64,000 nucleotides of DNA. Source: Steinernema hermaphroditum. Its lineage: Eukaryota > Nematoda > Chromadorea > Rhabditida > Steinernematidae. Position numbers and translations under genes: made by a program. Shown here piece after piece: positions 38,531-49,961 of this stretch; position 1 is the stretch's first letter; each line of letters opens with the position of its first letter. The notes beneath the pieces were generated by a model. That model saw nothing but the letters and a program-made list of their open reading frames with translations. It was not told the origin of the DNA and made no database searches. The stretch is taken from assembly GCA_030435675.1 (NCBI GenBank), contig CM059623.1, positions 16,328,205 to 16,392,204 on the forward strand, given 5' to 3'.

Positions 38531-38814
38531 ATGACAGCTATCCTCAATTTCGTCGCGGTCATGCTGATCGTCATATCTGCGTTGGCGATCATCGCCGACA
38601 AAGCAGAAGACAAGGCCAGAAGCGCCTTACTCCTGGCGATCGGCGCCACGACCTTCCTCACTGCCTTTGTGGCAGGAGTGATTCTCCTGTACAAGGCAGC
38701 CGTCGCCTACCTTCGTAGACGGGAAGAGCGGGCAGCTCGCGCCGAGGTACCGTCTTATTTCTGTTGCTGTCTATGCAGAACCCTTGCTTTTAGACTGAGT
38801 TGACGATTCTGTGA
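38531..38814 (+). CDS. Small two-span membrane protein 2
   Basis: Two exons (38531-38746, 38794-38814) give 78 residues. Span 1 is about residues 5-22 (NFVAVMLIVISALAIIA), followed by a charged loop (DKAEDKARS). Span 2 is about 33-53 (LLLAIGATTFLTAFVAGVIL), with a strongly basic tail (YLRRREERAARAE) and the end TELTIL. The intron follows codon 72 as in its paralogs. The ATG lies three bases after TTTAG, suggesting a trans-splice acceptor. Confidence 0.55.
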
Positions 38815-41234
38815 GGACTCCCCCTACTCACAGTCCACAACAGCTTCTCCCACTCGTCGTCGCCATGTGATATTTTAATTTTATTATATTTATTTGAAAT
38901 ATGTATAAAATTTGTTGAGAAAACCTTGACTCCGATATGTAATCTCGATATGGTAACTCACTGCGTGACTGATATCTTTATGTTACAATTCCATTTTGAA
39001 GGAAGGAGGACTTGATGCGGAACTCAGTATCTCGCGGGGGGCACTGTTAAACATGCGCCTCGCGCCTTTTTATGCATTTAATGTTCTCACGTTTGATGAC
39101 TTCTCGTCGTGACTGATGTGCTTAGTAAATGCGAGGCTGTGCAAGGCTTTTTAGACTCCGTTTCGGACTTCTTTTTAAACATTGAAGTTTTAAAAATGGC
39201 TTTCTTAGCGTGGTGTGTCGTACTCCAGATTGCTTAGAGTGTACCTTATTCTGCTATTTATCAAGACCACAAATTAAGCTCTCCCTTTGTTCCTTGCTGC
39301 AAAGGTGCGCTTTTCTCGCGTGACACCAGTTGACACGGAAGTGACTCAAAACGCGAACAAAGTCCATGTTCGAAGAAGAACAACGACATCGCTGCAGTGT
39401 CACATCCTTGATACAATGCAACCATCAAGAAAAATCGCTTCGGAGTATCCAAAAGACAAAAGGAAACCTACCGTTCTGTCATCGCCGCGATGTTCATTAT
39501 TGATGAACATTCCGAACCCAAGGTGCCAGACGAACTTTATCACGGTATCGTCATCGTGTCTACCGTATCATTGCTCATAACAGCTGGGTCAGCGCTGTAA
39601 CAATTTGCTGAATGGTTTGACGACAGAGAAGAGGACAACCACACTGACTCAGTCAATCAAAATTTTAGCGTTAAGATGGTTTGTCATTTTATAAGTTCCG
39701 TTATCTATTCTATGCTTTATTTCAGATTGAAGTTTTCGTTGTCTGATAGACACATAGTTCTCATGATTGTCATATAATGGATTTTGTCAGAGTACCTCCA
39801 TCAACATTTGCGATTGTGATTTGCTCAACATAGTGAACCTAAGGCTCGTTTCGACGATTTCGATGACACGGGCGCGAGGTCTTGATCAGTCATTCAAGCT
39901 CTCAAAACGATCTAAGGGGGAATGTCGCCTCTGGCGTCCCCCTCTTTCTCCTTCGCATTTTAGATGCCGTTTCTCGTCGACAGACTTGGTTTGGTCGTCG
40001 ACCCTCATCGTTGCGAATCCTCTCTCATCAGGATCCTCCGGAAGAGAAGACCACATAACGTCCACTCCTTCTTCACCACAACCGCTAGTTCAGTAGATAT
40101 TGCTACAAATAAAGTCTAAGAAGAGAAATATCATAAAAATGGGTTGAACAGCAGACGATAAAATCTTGTTTTTCACGCGCTAATGACGTCATTAAATGGA
40201 TTCGAGCACATGAAAATAGTGAATGCGCAGATGTTTTTGTCAGCACCATAAACTACCGTAGACCGAAATGTGCACGGGCAAATGTCTTCACGGATGCATA
40301 TTTATAATTGGAAAAGAGAAATTAAGACTCACACGCTTTTCGATTCGCAGGGATCGGATTATCCATCCTTCAAACTCTCTCCTGTTTTAGTCGAAAAAGG
40401 ATTCGTGTTTCATTTCTTCTTTGTGCACCACATCTCCTCTACATATAGTAATTCCGTAACAAGGAGCTTCGCAAAACTGCAAAATGCTTGCTGTTCGATC
40501 TCCTGTGCAACTCCAAAAAAGGATTAACGTTACATAATTTAGTTTGCGTGTGCAAAGTTATCACGTAATCGTAATTTTCGCCTTGCGGTCATATGAGAGT
40601 TGCAAATTCATCACGAGGTTGTAGAGCTTTCTTAGGTGATTTTTTAATTGAATACAATGCCACTAGTCGTCCGTTTGTGTTAGTGATCTATCACATTGGT
40701 GTGCTTAGTTGTCCCTCTCATTGCAATATTCGTTTCTTTTTGGTGCTGTGAATGTTTTCAATTAGTTCTCCTTTCAAATTTCGATAATGAAGCGCGGAAG
40801 GTCGCCTCACCTGCGGATAAGCTTCCCGTGCCTCCCACACACTGGTGCTTTGTTGTCAATAATGAGTGGCAGTACCATCCACCACCTTTTGTTGCTTTTA
40901 ACAAATACAAGAACTTTACAAATTCATTCGACGGGAACCTCATCTGTCGTGAACATTATTTTCTCTCGAAATCAGTTTTTGAGGTAGAATACGATGTGCT
41001 TCGATGCATAAGGTCGTCTCATCTAAGCCCCTCCCGCCTCGTCCTACCTACTGAAGTTGGTCGCTAAGCGCCGTACCACTCAATACCTTGTGCTTGTGAT
41101 TGAGTTTCTTTCATTAAATTCGAAGGCTTGACTGCGGAAACGCAATAGAAAGGACTGAGCTATCCGAAATTCCCCCATCTCACAAGATCGTCCACTCTCA
41201 GTTGCGCTAGTATTGAGCTTTTTTTCAGATCAAA
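38815..41234. other. Spacer between small genes 2 and 3
   Basis: No supportable gene. Plus-strand frames at 39287-39580, 39767-40096 and 40696-41067 have no recognisable domain and no consistent splice structure. Confidence 0.4.
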
Positions 41235-41545
41235 ATGACATCGAACCATATATATCTAATTATCAGCGTTCTATTCCTTATATTTGGCAGCATCTGCACC
41301 ATCGTTAGAAAGTGGTACAACGGCCCTAACAGCGAATTCATCGCTTATTGCATCATCGGTATCCTTGCTGGCCTAGCCATCGCCCTCTGGATAGTAATTC
41401 TTGTTTGTACGGCGATCAGCGCAGCTGAGAAGCGCCGTAGACGCATGGCGGTAAGAGCTTCAACGTTTCCAGGCTTAAATTTTCGTTGCCTTTTTAGCAA
41501 AACGCTCAACCCTTGATTCGACTTCAGGTCGTGTTGAACCCTTGA
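41235..41545 (+). CDS. Small two-span membrane protein 3
   Basis: Two exons (41235-41450, 41498-41545) give 87 residues. Exon 1 is 72 codons like its paralogs; exon 2 is longer. Span 1 is about residues 6-24 (IYLIISVLFLIFGSICTIV), the loop is polar (RKWYNGPNSEF), and span 2 is about 36-58 (CIIGILAGLAIALWIVILV). A basic cluster (EKRRRRMA) and the tail LIRLQVVLNP follow. The ATG follows a TTTTTTTCAG acceptor by six bases, so the mRNA is probably trans-spliced. Confidence 0.55.
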
Positions 41546-42471
41546 GCGTACCCAGAGAGCTCTCATCCAAATGTGTGGATCCACTTAAGAAGAATTAATA
41601 ATGTTGATGTGCTTATTGTTGTGTTTAAGTTTATATTTAATGGAGTTGTATTGGATTCGCTTCCTTCCATATAAAGTTGTCATCTTAACCAGTTAAACGT
41701 GCAGCTGAGAGAAGATGTTTAGCAGATGCTCGCACAAACTGATAGGATCACCGCCTCCGACTCTGCTGCGACTAGGGTGTGATGTTCAGCCCTTTTGTAC
41801 TGTACCCTTTTCGCCGCGAGGAAAGAAAACAGAGGCTTAAAAGGGTGTGCCGACAATTGGAACCCCGGATTAAACTTACGTCTTAGGTTTACGGTTACGA
41901 GCGACCCGGTATTCATTTTTTGCGCATGGCGTGACGTCTAGGCTTGGCTTAGGATTATGCGTATGGATTATAAGCGAGCCCTGTGGTCTTGGTGGCTCGT
42001 TGTATGGTGCGGAATCCAGCTGGAGTTCCAAATGTGTCTGGACAATGTGGAAGTTTATCAATGGACTCAAATTAATCTAGGGACGCCTGTACGAATCCAT
42101 GGTGAGAGGCATTGGTACAAATTTTTTCAAACTGTTTGATCAAGAAGAAGGGTATAATGACACGTGAAAAGTGTACTTTGCGCACACGATGAGTCACTTC
42201 CTCGGAGCTACTGAGAAACGGCTAATTTGTACACAGAATGTTTTTGTTCTTGCATGTTGATGCTAATGAGCGATGAAACCAAGTGATCAAATAAACATAT
42301 CTTGAGGGATGTTCTTTGATTTTCAAAGGAGCCGGTAAATAAGTACAAAGTACGGAATCTTGCAAAACTAAACGTGACTTTCAACTGCCTTTCCATATCA
42401 TTAACTTAATTACAAATAATTTCGATTTCAATTGGTGTTTGAACTTGAATAAGAAAGGCGCAGGGATAAGA
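41546..42471. other. Intergenic before mariner-type copy 2
   Basis: No gene or structured RNA recognised. Confidence 0.4.
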
Positions 42472-43391
42472 TATTGGGTTGATGCATTGAAAATGAGCCA
42501 TTTGGTAAACATCCTTTAATTTCGCCATGTGTACCCATAGGGCATAATTGATAGGCGCGTTGTTTAGTACAGCGAACTCTCACTCCACACTATGATTTGC
42601 CGCTTGTCCACTGCATTCCTCTTGCTGTTGCAGGTCTATTCTGTCTTGACGGTCATTTTTTGGCACCTCGAGATGGCGAAATGCGAAGTGATGTACGGGC
42701 ATCCTATGGTATTAATTGTGTTATGGACGGTGACTGCTTTTAATCACGTACATCCTTGGGTCTAGCCTACTGAACGCACCTATCGATGTGTTCGTCATAT
42801 ATCAGAAAGTGACGCAGTCTAAAAAATATGGCCTTCTCGGATCACCATGTTCTGTTAACTCCAACGTTTCCAATTGGTTGAGTATTATAACAGGCAACAA
42901 AGGTATGCATTAGGTAGCTATCACTCACAGCTACCATGCCCACATAGTGACTCCACGAGCTCATTTCAACTTTAATGAAACAAAGGCCACAAGTGGAAAA
43001 AATGACCCTTAGATTCCCGAAAAGTACCACTGCCCGAGATCTCACATTTTCAAGCTGACCTCCAAAACGGCTCTTCGTTCTGAGCTGATAGACTGTGCTT
43101 TGCACATTCATATAGCACACTCATAGCTCTATCTTACTGTCATAAGTGTTAATCAATAAGCGACGATATCGGAAGAAATCACTTAGAATAAGGCAAAAAG
43201 GTCGAAAATTGGACCAAAACATTTTTCGACCCCAAACCCCTTGTGTTCTATGAACCAGAGATCCGGCTTTTGTCCCAGAAGTGGGCCGAAGTTGTTGATG
43301 CTAAAGGCGAATACCGTGATTAGATTGTGTGCCTTTTTGGTAATAAATATCTTCTTTCGAAAAGGCTCATTTAATATGCATCAACCCAATA
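42472..43391 (+). mobile_element. Non-autonomous mariner-type element, copy 2
   Basis: It begins TATTGGGTTGATGCAT and ends ATGCATCAACCCAATA with TA on both sides, 920 bp, the same length as copy 1. Near 43200-43320 it encodes the end of a mariner transposase (KPLVFYEPEIR, then KWAEVVDAKGEYRD and a stop). At 42590-42770 it carries the same non-transposase segment as copy 1 (LSTAFLLLLQVYSVLTVIFW, then EMAKCEVMYG). Large internal parts of a transposase are absent, so it would depend on an active relative. Confidence 0.75.
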
Positions 43392-44844
43392 GAACTGGAC
43401 AAGAGGGTGATTCAGGTTTAAATGAAATGCCCGAGCTACGGTAGCTTAAATGCCCGAGCTACGGTAGCTTAAATGATCGAGCTACGGTAGTTCCTTTATC
43501 GTTGAAAACATCTGCAGCTGTAATCCATCTTCAGCTGGATACGGTGACATTAATCCTGGCTGAAAAACAGCTTCATAACGTCTGTTCGGCCAGCCCATTC
43601 TGATTTCGCATGTTATCCTTTCCGCGCCATCTAGTTCTGGGCCTTTTGTATGGTCTCACCACGATTGGTCTCCTCTCCTTCAGGCGCTTGGGCCACTTTT
43701 CTTCATCATTATCCTTCTGCTTTACTGCAGCAGTTTCATGCTTCGTGTTCCCTCACGGTGCATCTGAACTTTGTTTGCGCAGTTATTTACTTCCTGGACG
43801 TCACTAATAGAAGGATAATCTGCACTCATGACCTCCTTTGCGTCCGCACGTCACCGCGCGCAAATTTGATGAATACGCGCTAGTGACACAGGGACGTTTC
43901 GAGAATGCGCACCGGATTAATTCCGAAATTGCCACCTGTTAGATCCATGTTTAAAAAATATACCAACAACTCAGACACTTTGAGGGCGTACATAGTGGGA
44001 ACTTCTCATGCACATCTATGAAGTTGTGCTAATGCATTTTGCTAATTAAGATGCGTCCTTATAATCGGCTCATGACTATATTTATCTCTATGCCTTTTAA
44101 GCCCTTGTGTATCCGCATTTAAAAGAGAGCAGAAAAGTTCGCAGAATATGAGTCATCTTCCGTTTTCGACTCCTATTCGCTAGGTGGGGATTCCGATTTT
44201 AAGAAGCTTCAAATAATCTTTGAACACATATGTTCACTCAGCAATTACACTTTTCTCACTTGAGTGAAGGGATTTTATAAAGATTCATGCAGTATGCGAT
44301 AGTACGTATGCGATTCTGAACATTGACAAGTGGAAAGTTCTAAAGAAGACCTAATGAACGGAGTACTTCAAAAGTTTTTTCAAATTTTTATAGTAACGTA
44401 AACAACGTTGTTCTTTGCTGGTACTTTGCCTTTCTATGATTTTTCAGCTTTTTCTACGGTTTTTAGAACGCTGGAGGGTAAGCTTTATGTGGGTCATCTA
44501 CAATCTTTTTCCAAACTTCAGACCTCTCTCTATATCAACAGTCAAGTGCAGGTTTGCCTCTGTGGTTTGCTCGATCTAATCGCTAATACAGCAGCTCAAA
44601 GTCCTAATTCCAAAATTAATTCCGCTTCCCAGTACATGTCCCTCAAAAGTCTTCAATTTGCACCCAGTTCACACCAATTTCGTGACTTCCACAGCACTGA
44701 CGCGGCAAACAACGTAACGCCAAAGAACAACAGGGGCTTCTTTTCCGAATTTTGCCTAATTCCACTAATCGTAGTTCGAAATGAAGTCCTTGAGTGGACT
44801 AGAAATCATTCGGTCTCCCGCCTTCCTCTTCATTGTGCACGGCG
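43392..44844. other. Intergenic before rGC-B
   Basis: Apart from the short tandem palindrome at 43425-43493 no feature is supported; the plus-strand frame at 44408-44881 is not convincing. Confidence 0.4.
43425..43493. repeat. Tandem repeat of a palindromic unit, three copies
   Basis: Three copies of about 23 bp, AAATGCCCGAGCTACGGTAG plus CTT, the last slightly diverged. Each unit contains the palindrome AGCTAC-G-GTAGCT. It begins about 35 bases from the end of mariner-type copy 2. Confidence 0.7.
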
Positions 44845-47800
44845 ATGTCGTCGAAGGCGTTGGTGCCTTGTTTTCTCTTAGTTACCGTAGTCGGAGCGCA
44901 AATAACAACAACTCCTCTCGCTACGTCAACAACGCCTTCTTGGCTTTCTCCCACTGCTACGGTAGATTCGATTTCTACACCAAAAAATCCAGAGTCTTTC
45001 CGAAAATCGGACTGCTGTTTGGTTATTCCATCCGAACAGATTCTGCTTCGTATTCCCATAGAACCGTTGGGTCCGTTGGTCTATGTTCCGTGAGCACGGG
45101 AAAAATACCTACACAAAATAAGGACCTAGAGGGGAACCGATCCCGACACCACCCACTTACATATGAAACACGTTTGCAATCAGCCACACAGAAAAATTGT
45201 GGTCCAACTGCTCTATTACCACTATGTCCTTGCGGATGCTAGGCCTTGCGTTTCTTCACAGTTTTTGAACCATTCTTAGCCTCCTTTGTGTATGTGAATC
45301 TTTTCGCTTCCCGTCTGCAGGGTTACGATGTCTCCATCCGGCCTTGTCTCCATGTCTCCAAAGGCCGCTTGGCTTTTCTTGTGTTTACTGCCGGTAGGCT
45401 ACTGATCTACCGGCAGTAAACCCTCATGAATCTAAAAAGGCCAGTACCCCATCGGCGGCAACCCTCATACATGCCATATTTTGTTAGTTTCTATTATTAT
45501 TTAGTTAAGTTTCTATTACAGGCTTACTCAACTTGCAATTCTAGAAAACCCTGAAGATCGGTGTTCTGATTCCTACAAGAAATGAAATTGTCGCTAAAGA
45601 AACGGGCTTCATGCGATCAGCCGGCGCCATTCCGATCGCTGTTGACAGAATCCGTAAAGACCATCTTTTGGACGACTACAACTTCACTTTCACTGTGAAA
45701 TACGATGAATGCGACGAAACATTAGCGGCAGGCTATGCTGTGGATCTTATGAAGAACGAAAACGTTGACGCCCTTCTCGGACCTACTTGCTCTACCCCGG
45801 CTATTACTGTAGGCGTCATAGCCGCCTTCTACAATGTTCCTGTTGTGTTCTGGGGATTAGTCACGGCACATGAGTTGTCCGATTATAGTAGATTTACAAC
45901 ATCTACTAGTATATCAGCTGACTCCTCACAGTATATCTAAAATCTATGAGTAATGTTACAATCACTGTTTTAGGTTGGCTGAAGCTTTTCTGTCATTTAT
46001 GTTTGAGTATGGTTTCGATAGATTCGCTTTCATTTACACGATCACAGCGTTGGAAAAATGCAAATATATTGGAGAAGATCTGAAGGTGATTACGGTTTTT
46101 TGAGCTACATTGTAGGCGCTTCCTTCCAGAACGTTATTGAGAACTCATCGATGTCTGACGTCACGATGTCCTATTCTCGACAGCTTGACAACACTTCTGC
46201 AGATATTCTCCGAAAAACAATTCAAGCAGCCAATCAAAGAGCTCGAAGTAGGTGATCATTTCGTACGGCAGTAACTCTTAAAAATTCAGTTTTTGCCACA
46301 TGTTTTGATGATGACGTCGATCGACGGAAGTTCTTTCTTACAGTTCACGACATGGGCCTGGACACAGAAGAATATCTCTACGTCATGCTGGACACACGAG
46401 CCTATGGCTTCGGCCAGCGAGCCATAATAAACGTGACCGACAGTAAGTCATTTGCGCTGTAATGCCTCACTAATGCATGCTCCGCTTGCTCCTCACAGAA
46501 ATGGACGCTTATGGTAAGTGTCGTCATTGAGGGCTTTTTAGAAAATAACTATCAAGGGACCATTCCGTTCTACATCGATCAAAGTGATAAGCCCGATGGA
46601 AGGGACAACGACGCGATGAAAGCTGCAAGGAGGGCCATATCCGTAGGTAGTATATCACCTACTCAATTTGATAAATAAAGATTAAGATCGACTTCGACGC
46701 AGGCACCACCGCCGGTGATCTGGCTTCTTTCTACAAAAAGGTGATCACTAGAGTTTTTGACTGGCCGTTCTATTGTAAGGATTGTAACACTTCATATGTG
46801 GTAGGTCCGTAAAGTAAAGTAGGTTGAAGAGAAATATATGTATAGGCCGCGGTTTACTCTCGTTACCTCTACGATGCTATGTACATGTACGCATACTCTG
46901 TCAATAAGACGATATCGAAGAATCCAGCCGACTTTCGCAATGGCACTGAAATAGCGAATAACTTTTATGGATCGAATTTTCAAGGTAGTACAAGGAACTA
47001 TCGGATCTTAATTGATGAGTTGCTATAGGTGCCAGTGGGGAAGTGATTTTCAATAAGGAAGGAAATCGAGAAGCTGTCTTTGTGGTACTGGGAATGAATA
47101 CGTCCGATTATGTTCTCAAATTTGCAACCATGAAGAATGACAAAGATGGTAATATGGTAGGTTATGAAAGCAAAAAATGAAATCTGTCGATTTCTCTCCA
47201 GACGTACTATAAAGATGAGAATTACGGCAACGGAATTTGGGCAAATCGTGGAGGACGGAAGCCTTTGTCCGTTCCAGCTTGTGGATTTGATGGGAAAAGC
47301 TGCCCAGAAGATGTCATGAAGTCACCTTTGGCGATCACAGGAATAGTATTTGGCATTCTTCTCATAATATTTGCCATTCTTAGTGTGATCTACGTAGTGT
47401 GGTAGCTTTATCATAATCACACGTTTAAAATGAAATTTGATGTTCAGGGCTAAAAAGAAGGAAGAGGAGCGGCTAAATCAGCTGTGGAAGATTCCATACA
47501 GAGATCTGGTTAAGCATGTACCTAAGGTACCTTATTGTGAATGGTAAAGTCAAAAAGATTTGCATTCAGAAAGAAGGGTCTCAGAGCTCTCGCTCCCTTT
47601 TATCTGGGACTGTCGCCGTTTCCACAAAGCTAACTATAGAGACTCAGTCAGAATCGGAGTTTTTCGCCCTGTACTATCTAGATCGAGAGCCTGTAGTGGC
47701 TGCTAAGCATCATATCAGATTGACGCTTAACAGGAACGATCATCGAGAGATGCGAAAACTTCGGAATCTTGACCACAGCAATGTCAACAAGTTCCTGGGG

Positions 47801-49501
47801 CTCTGTGTAGACACCAGCGTGTACATGTCTATCTGGAAGTACTGCAGTAGAGGAAGCCTCCAAGATGTATTTATGAAAGAGAGCATCACGATGGATTCAT
47901 TCTTCATGTATTCGCTGATGAGAGACATTCTCCAAGTAGGCACATCTTGACAGCTAATGATGTAAACAAACTTCTTAGGGTTTAAACTACATCCACAAGT
48001 CCTTCTTGGAATTCCATGGAAATCTCACTTCGGATAACTGTTTAGTCGATGATCGCTGGCAAGTGAAGCTAAGTGACTATGGACTCGAAAGACTCAGGAT
48101 GGCAGAGAGGCTGCCACCTAAGAGTAATCATCATTCGTCATCCCCGACATAACCACGGCTTTCAGAGCTACTTTGGAGAGCCCCGGAGCTTTTAAGGGAC
48201 GATTTCGTTTTTGGCACCAAAGCCGGTGATGTGTACAGCTTTGCAATCATCTGCACGGAAATTATGTCCCGTAAACCGGCCTATGATTTAGAGTCACGAC
48301 CAGAATCTGACGAGGGTATGTTAAACAACATCAGCATATCGCATTTATCACCTGTGTGTAGAAATCGTTTACATGGTAAAAAGAGGTGGAAGCGTCCTTT
48401 GCAGACCAGCTATCACGAATGTTATGGATTTCAATCCAGCATTTGTAAGTAATATCGAATAGACCTACTTATGTAATCTTTAAGGTTCATCTTATTCGAG
48501 ATTGTTGGTCAGAAAACGTGAAAGAACGCCCTGCCGTCGATCAAATTATCAAGCTGATGAAGTCCATTGTACCAAACAGGTGTGACAACTCAATGGCGTG
48601 ACGAAAATTCTCGCTAATTTCAGTAGTGTAAACCTGATGGACCATGTGTTCCGAATGATGGAGAACTATGCGGACTCCCTCGAACAAGAAGTGGAAGCTC
48701 GGACAAAAGAGTTGGAGTCGGAAAAGAAGAAAAGCGATCTCTTGCTCTATCGGATGATGCCGAAGCAGATCGCTGAGAAACTTAAGATGGGAACGTCAGT
48801 TGAGCCGGAGTCGTTCGAGTCAGTCACTGTGTTCTTTTCCGACGTCGTCTCTTTCACTACTCTTGCTAGTCGCTGTACTCCTCTTCAGGTAATTACTGTT
48901 GAAGTGAACAGTTAATAGGTTATATGGTTTGTAGGTGGTGGACTTGCTGAACAGACTATACACGAACTTCGACCACATCATCGACAGCCACGACGTGTAC
49001 AAAGTGGAGACGATCGGCGACGGCTACCTCTGCGTGTCGGGTCTTCCGCACCGCAACGGCGACCGCCACGTCAAGGAGATCGCCGACATGTCGCTCGCCT
49101 TCATCGCCAGCCTGCAGAGCTTCCGCATCCCCCACATCCCCTCGGAGACCGTGCAGATCCGCGTCGGCATGCACACCGGCTCTGTCGTCGCCGGTGTTGT
49201 CGGCCTCACTATGCCGCGATACTGTCTCTTTGGGGATACGGTAAACACTGCCTCCCGCATGGAGAGCAACAGTAAGCCCAACCAAATCCACATGTCTGGC
49301 GATGCACATGTCGCAATACAACAATTTCCGGGATACATCACAGAGTCTCGAGGAGATGTAATTATAAAAGTATGGTGCATTTTTGGTGCATTTGAATTTA
49401 ATGGATGTGTTCAGGGCAAAGGAGTGATGGAGACATTTTGGCTTCTTGGGAAGCAAGATCTTTCGAACGGCGCTTATCAACGCACCGTAACCAGAAACTG
49501 A
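44845..49501 (+). CDS. Receptor-type guanylyl cyclase B (rGC-B)
   Basis: Exon 1 44845-44961 encodes a signal peptide ([13 protein letters not shown]) and a Thr/Pro linker. Ectodomain exons follow (45545-45930, 45974-46085, 46130-46247, 46290-46442, a 15-nt microexon 46499-46513, and more to about 47160). The TM exon is about 47200-47400 ([20 protein letters not shown]), the pseudokinase about 47450-48580, the coiled hinge and first cyclase exon 48630-48888, the main cyclase exon about 48935-49370, and the last exon ends at 49501. All cyclase motifs are intact: [33 protein letters not shown]. The pseudokinase has HGN and DYG. It is the closest relative of rGC-A; the two share an almost identical 420-nt tract. 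The longer tail ends YQRTVTRN. Confidence 0.9.
45383..45421. repeat. Perfect 15-bp hairpin in rGC-B intron 1
   Basis: GTTTACTGCCGGTAG (45383-45397) and its exact complement CTACCGGCAGTAAAC (45407-45421) flank a 9-base loop. The stem is GC-containing and perfect, which is not expected by chance in an intron. It is too short for a usual pre-miRNA; a regulatory RNA structure or transposon remnant is possible. Confidence 0.75.
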
Positions 49502-49961
49502 CATTATCGCTTGTTTGTGCTTTCTTGTTATTTTGTACATATCTACAAGAACAATAAAAATCGCAAGTAAAGACCTGCTGGCTTGACATATTAATGGAGG
49601 GAAATGCTCTTGTGTAAAGTCAAGCGATTTTTCCCTCTTTATCAAAAGGACGAATTGTATCGAGGTTTCGTCCCGACAGCCAACTGGTGGAATTAAATTT
49701 ACGTTCTAAAGTACGTCTGCCGCCTTAATTCAAAACGAAAATCCATAACACGCTTGAAAGGACTCGCTCTGCTTACTCTGAATCCCACACAGAATCCCAG
49801 TTGACGGAAAAACAATGTGATTCACTTCCTCAAGGAAGATGGTTCGTGACGCACTTACTAAGACTATTTTTCAAATAGTTGAAAGTAGGCTTCACTTCTA
49901 ATCAGATAAGAAGAATCTCCCCGAAAAAATAAGCATTTTCAAAGCTAGACATCGTCCAGAT
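49502..49961. other. Spacer between rGC-B and rGC-C
   Basis: It holds the rGC-B 3' UTR (AATAAA at about 49553) and the rGC-C promoter. No TATA box or other feature was recognised. Confidence 0.5.

Noticed and set aside
37941..38534. 197-codon plus-strand frame upstream of small gene 2
   Set aside because: It overlaps promoter blocks duplicated from small gene 1 and lacks domain or splice support; most likely the regulatory region.
40696..41067. 123-codon plus-strand frame before small gene 3
   Set aside because: No ATG start, and the composition fits chance; it lies in the presumptive upstream region of small gene 3.
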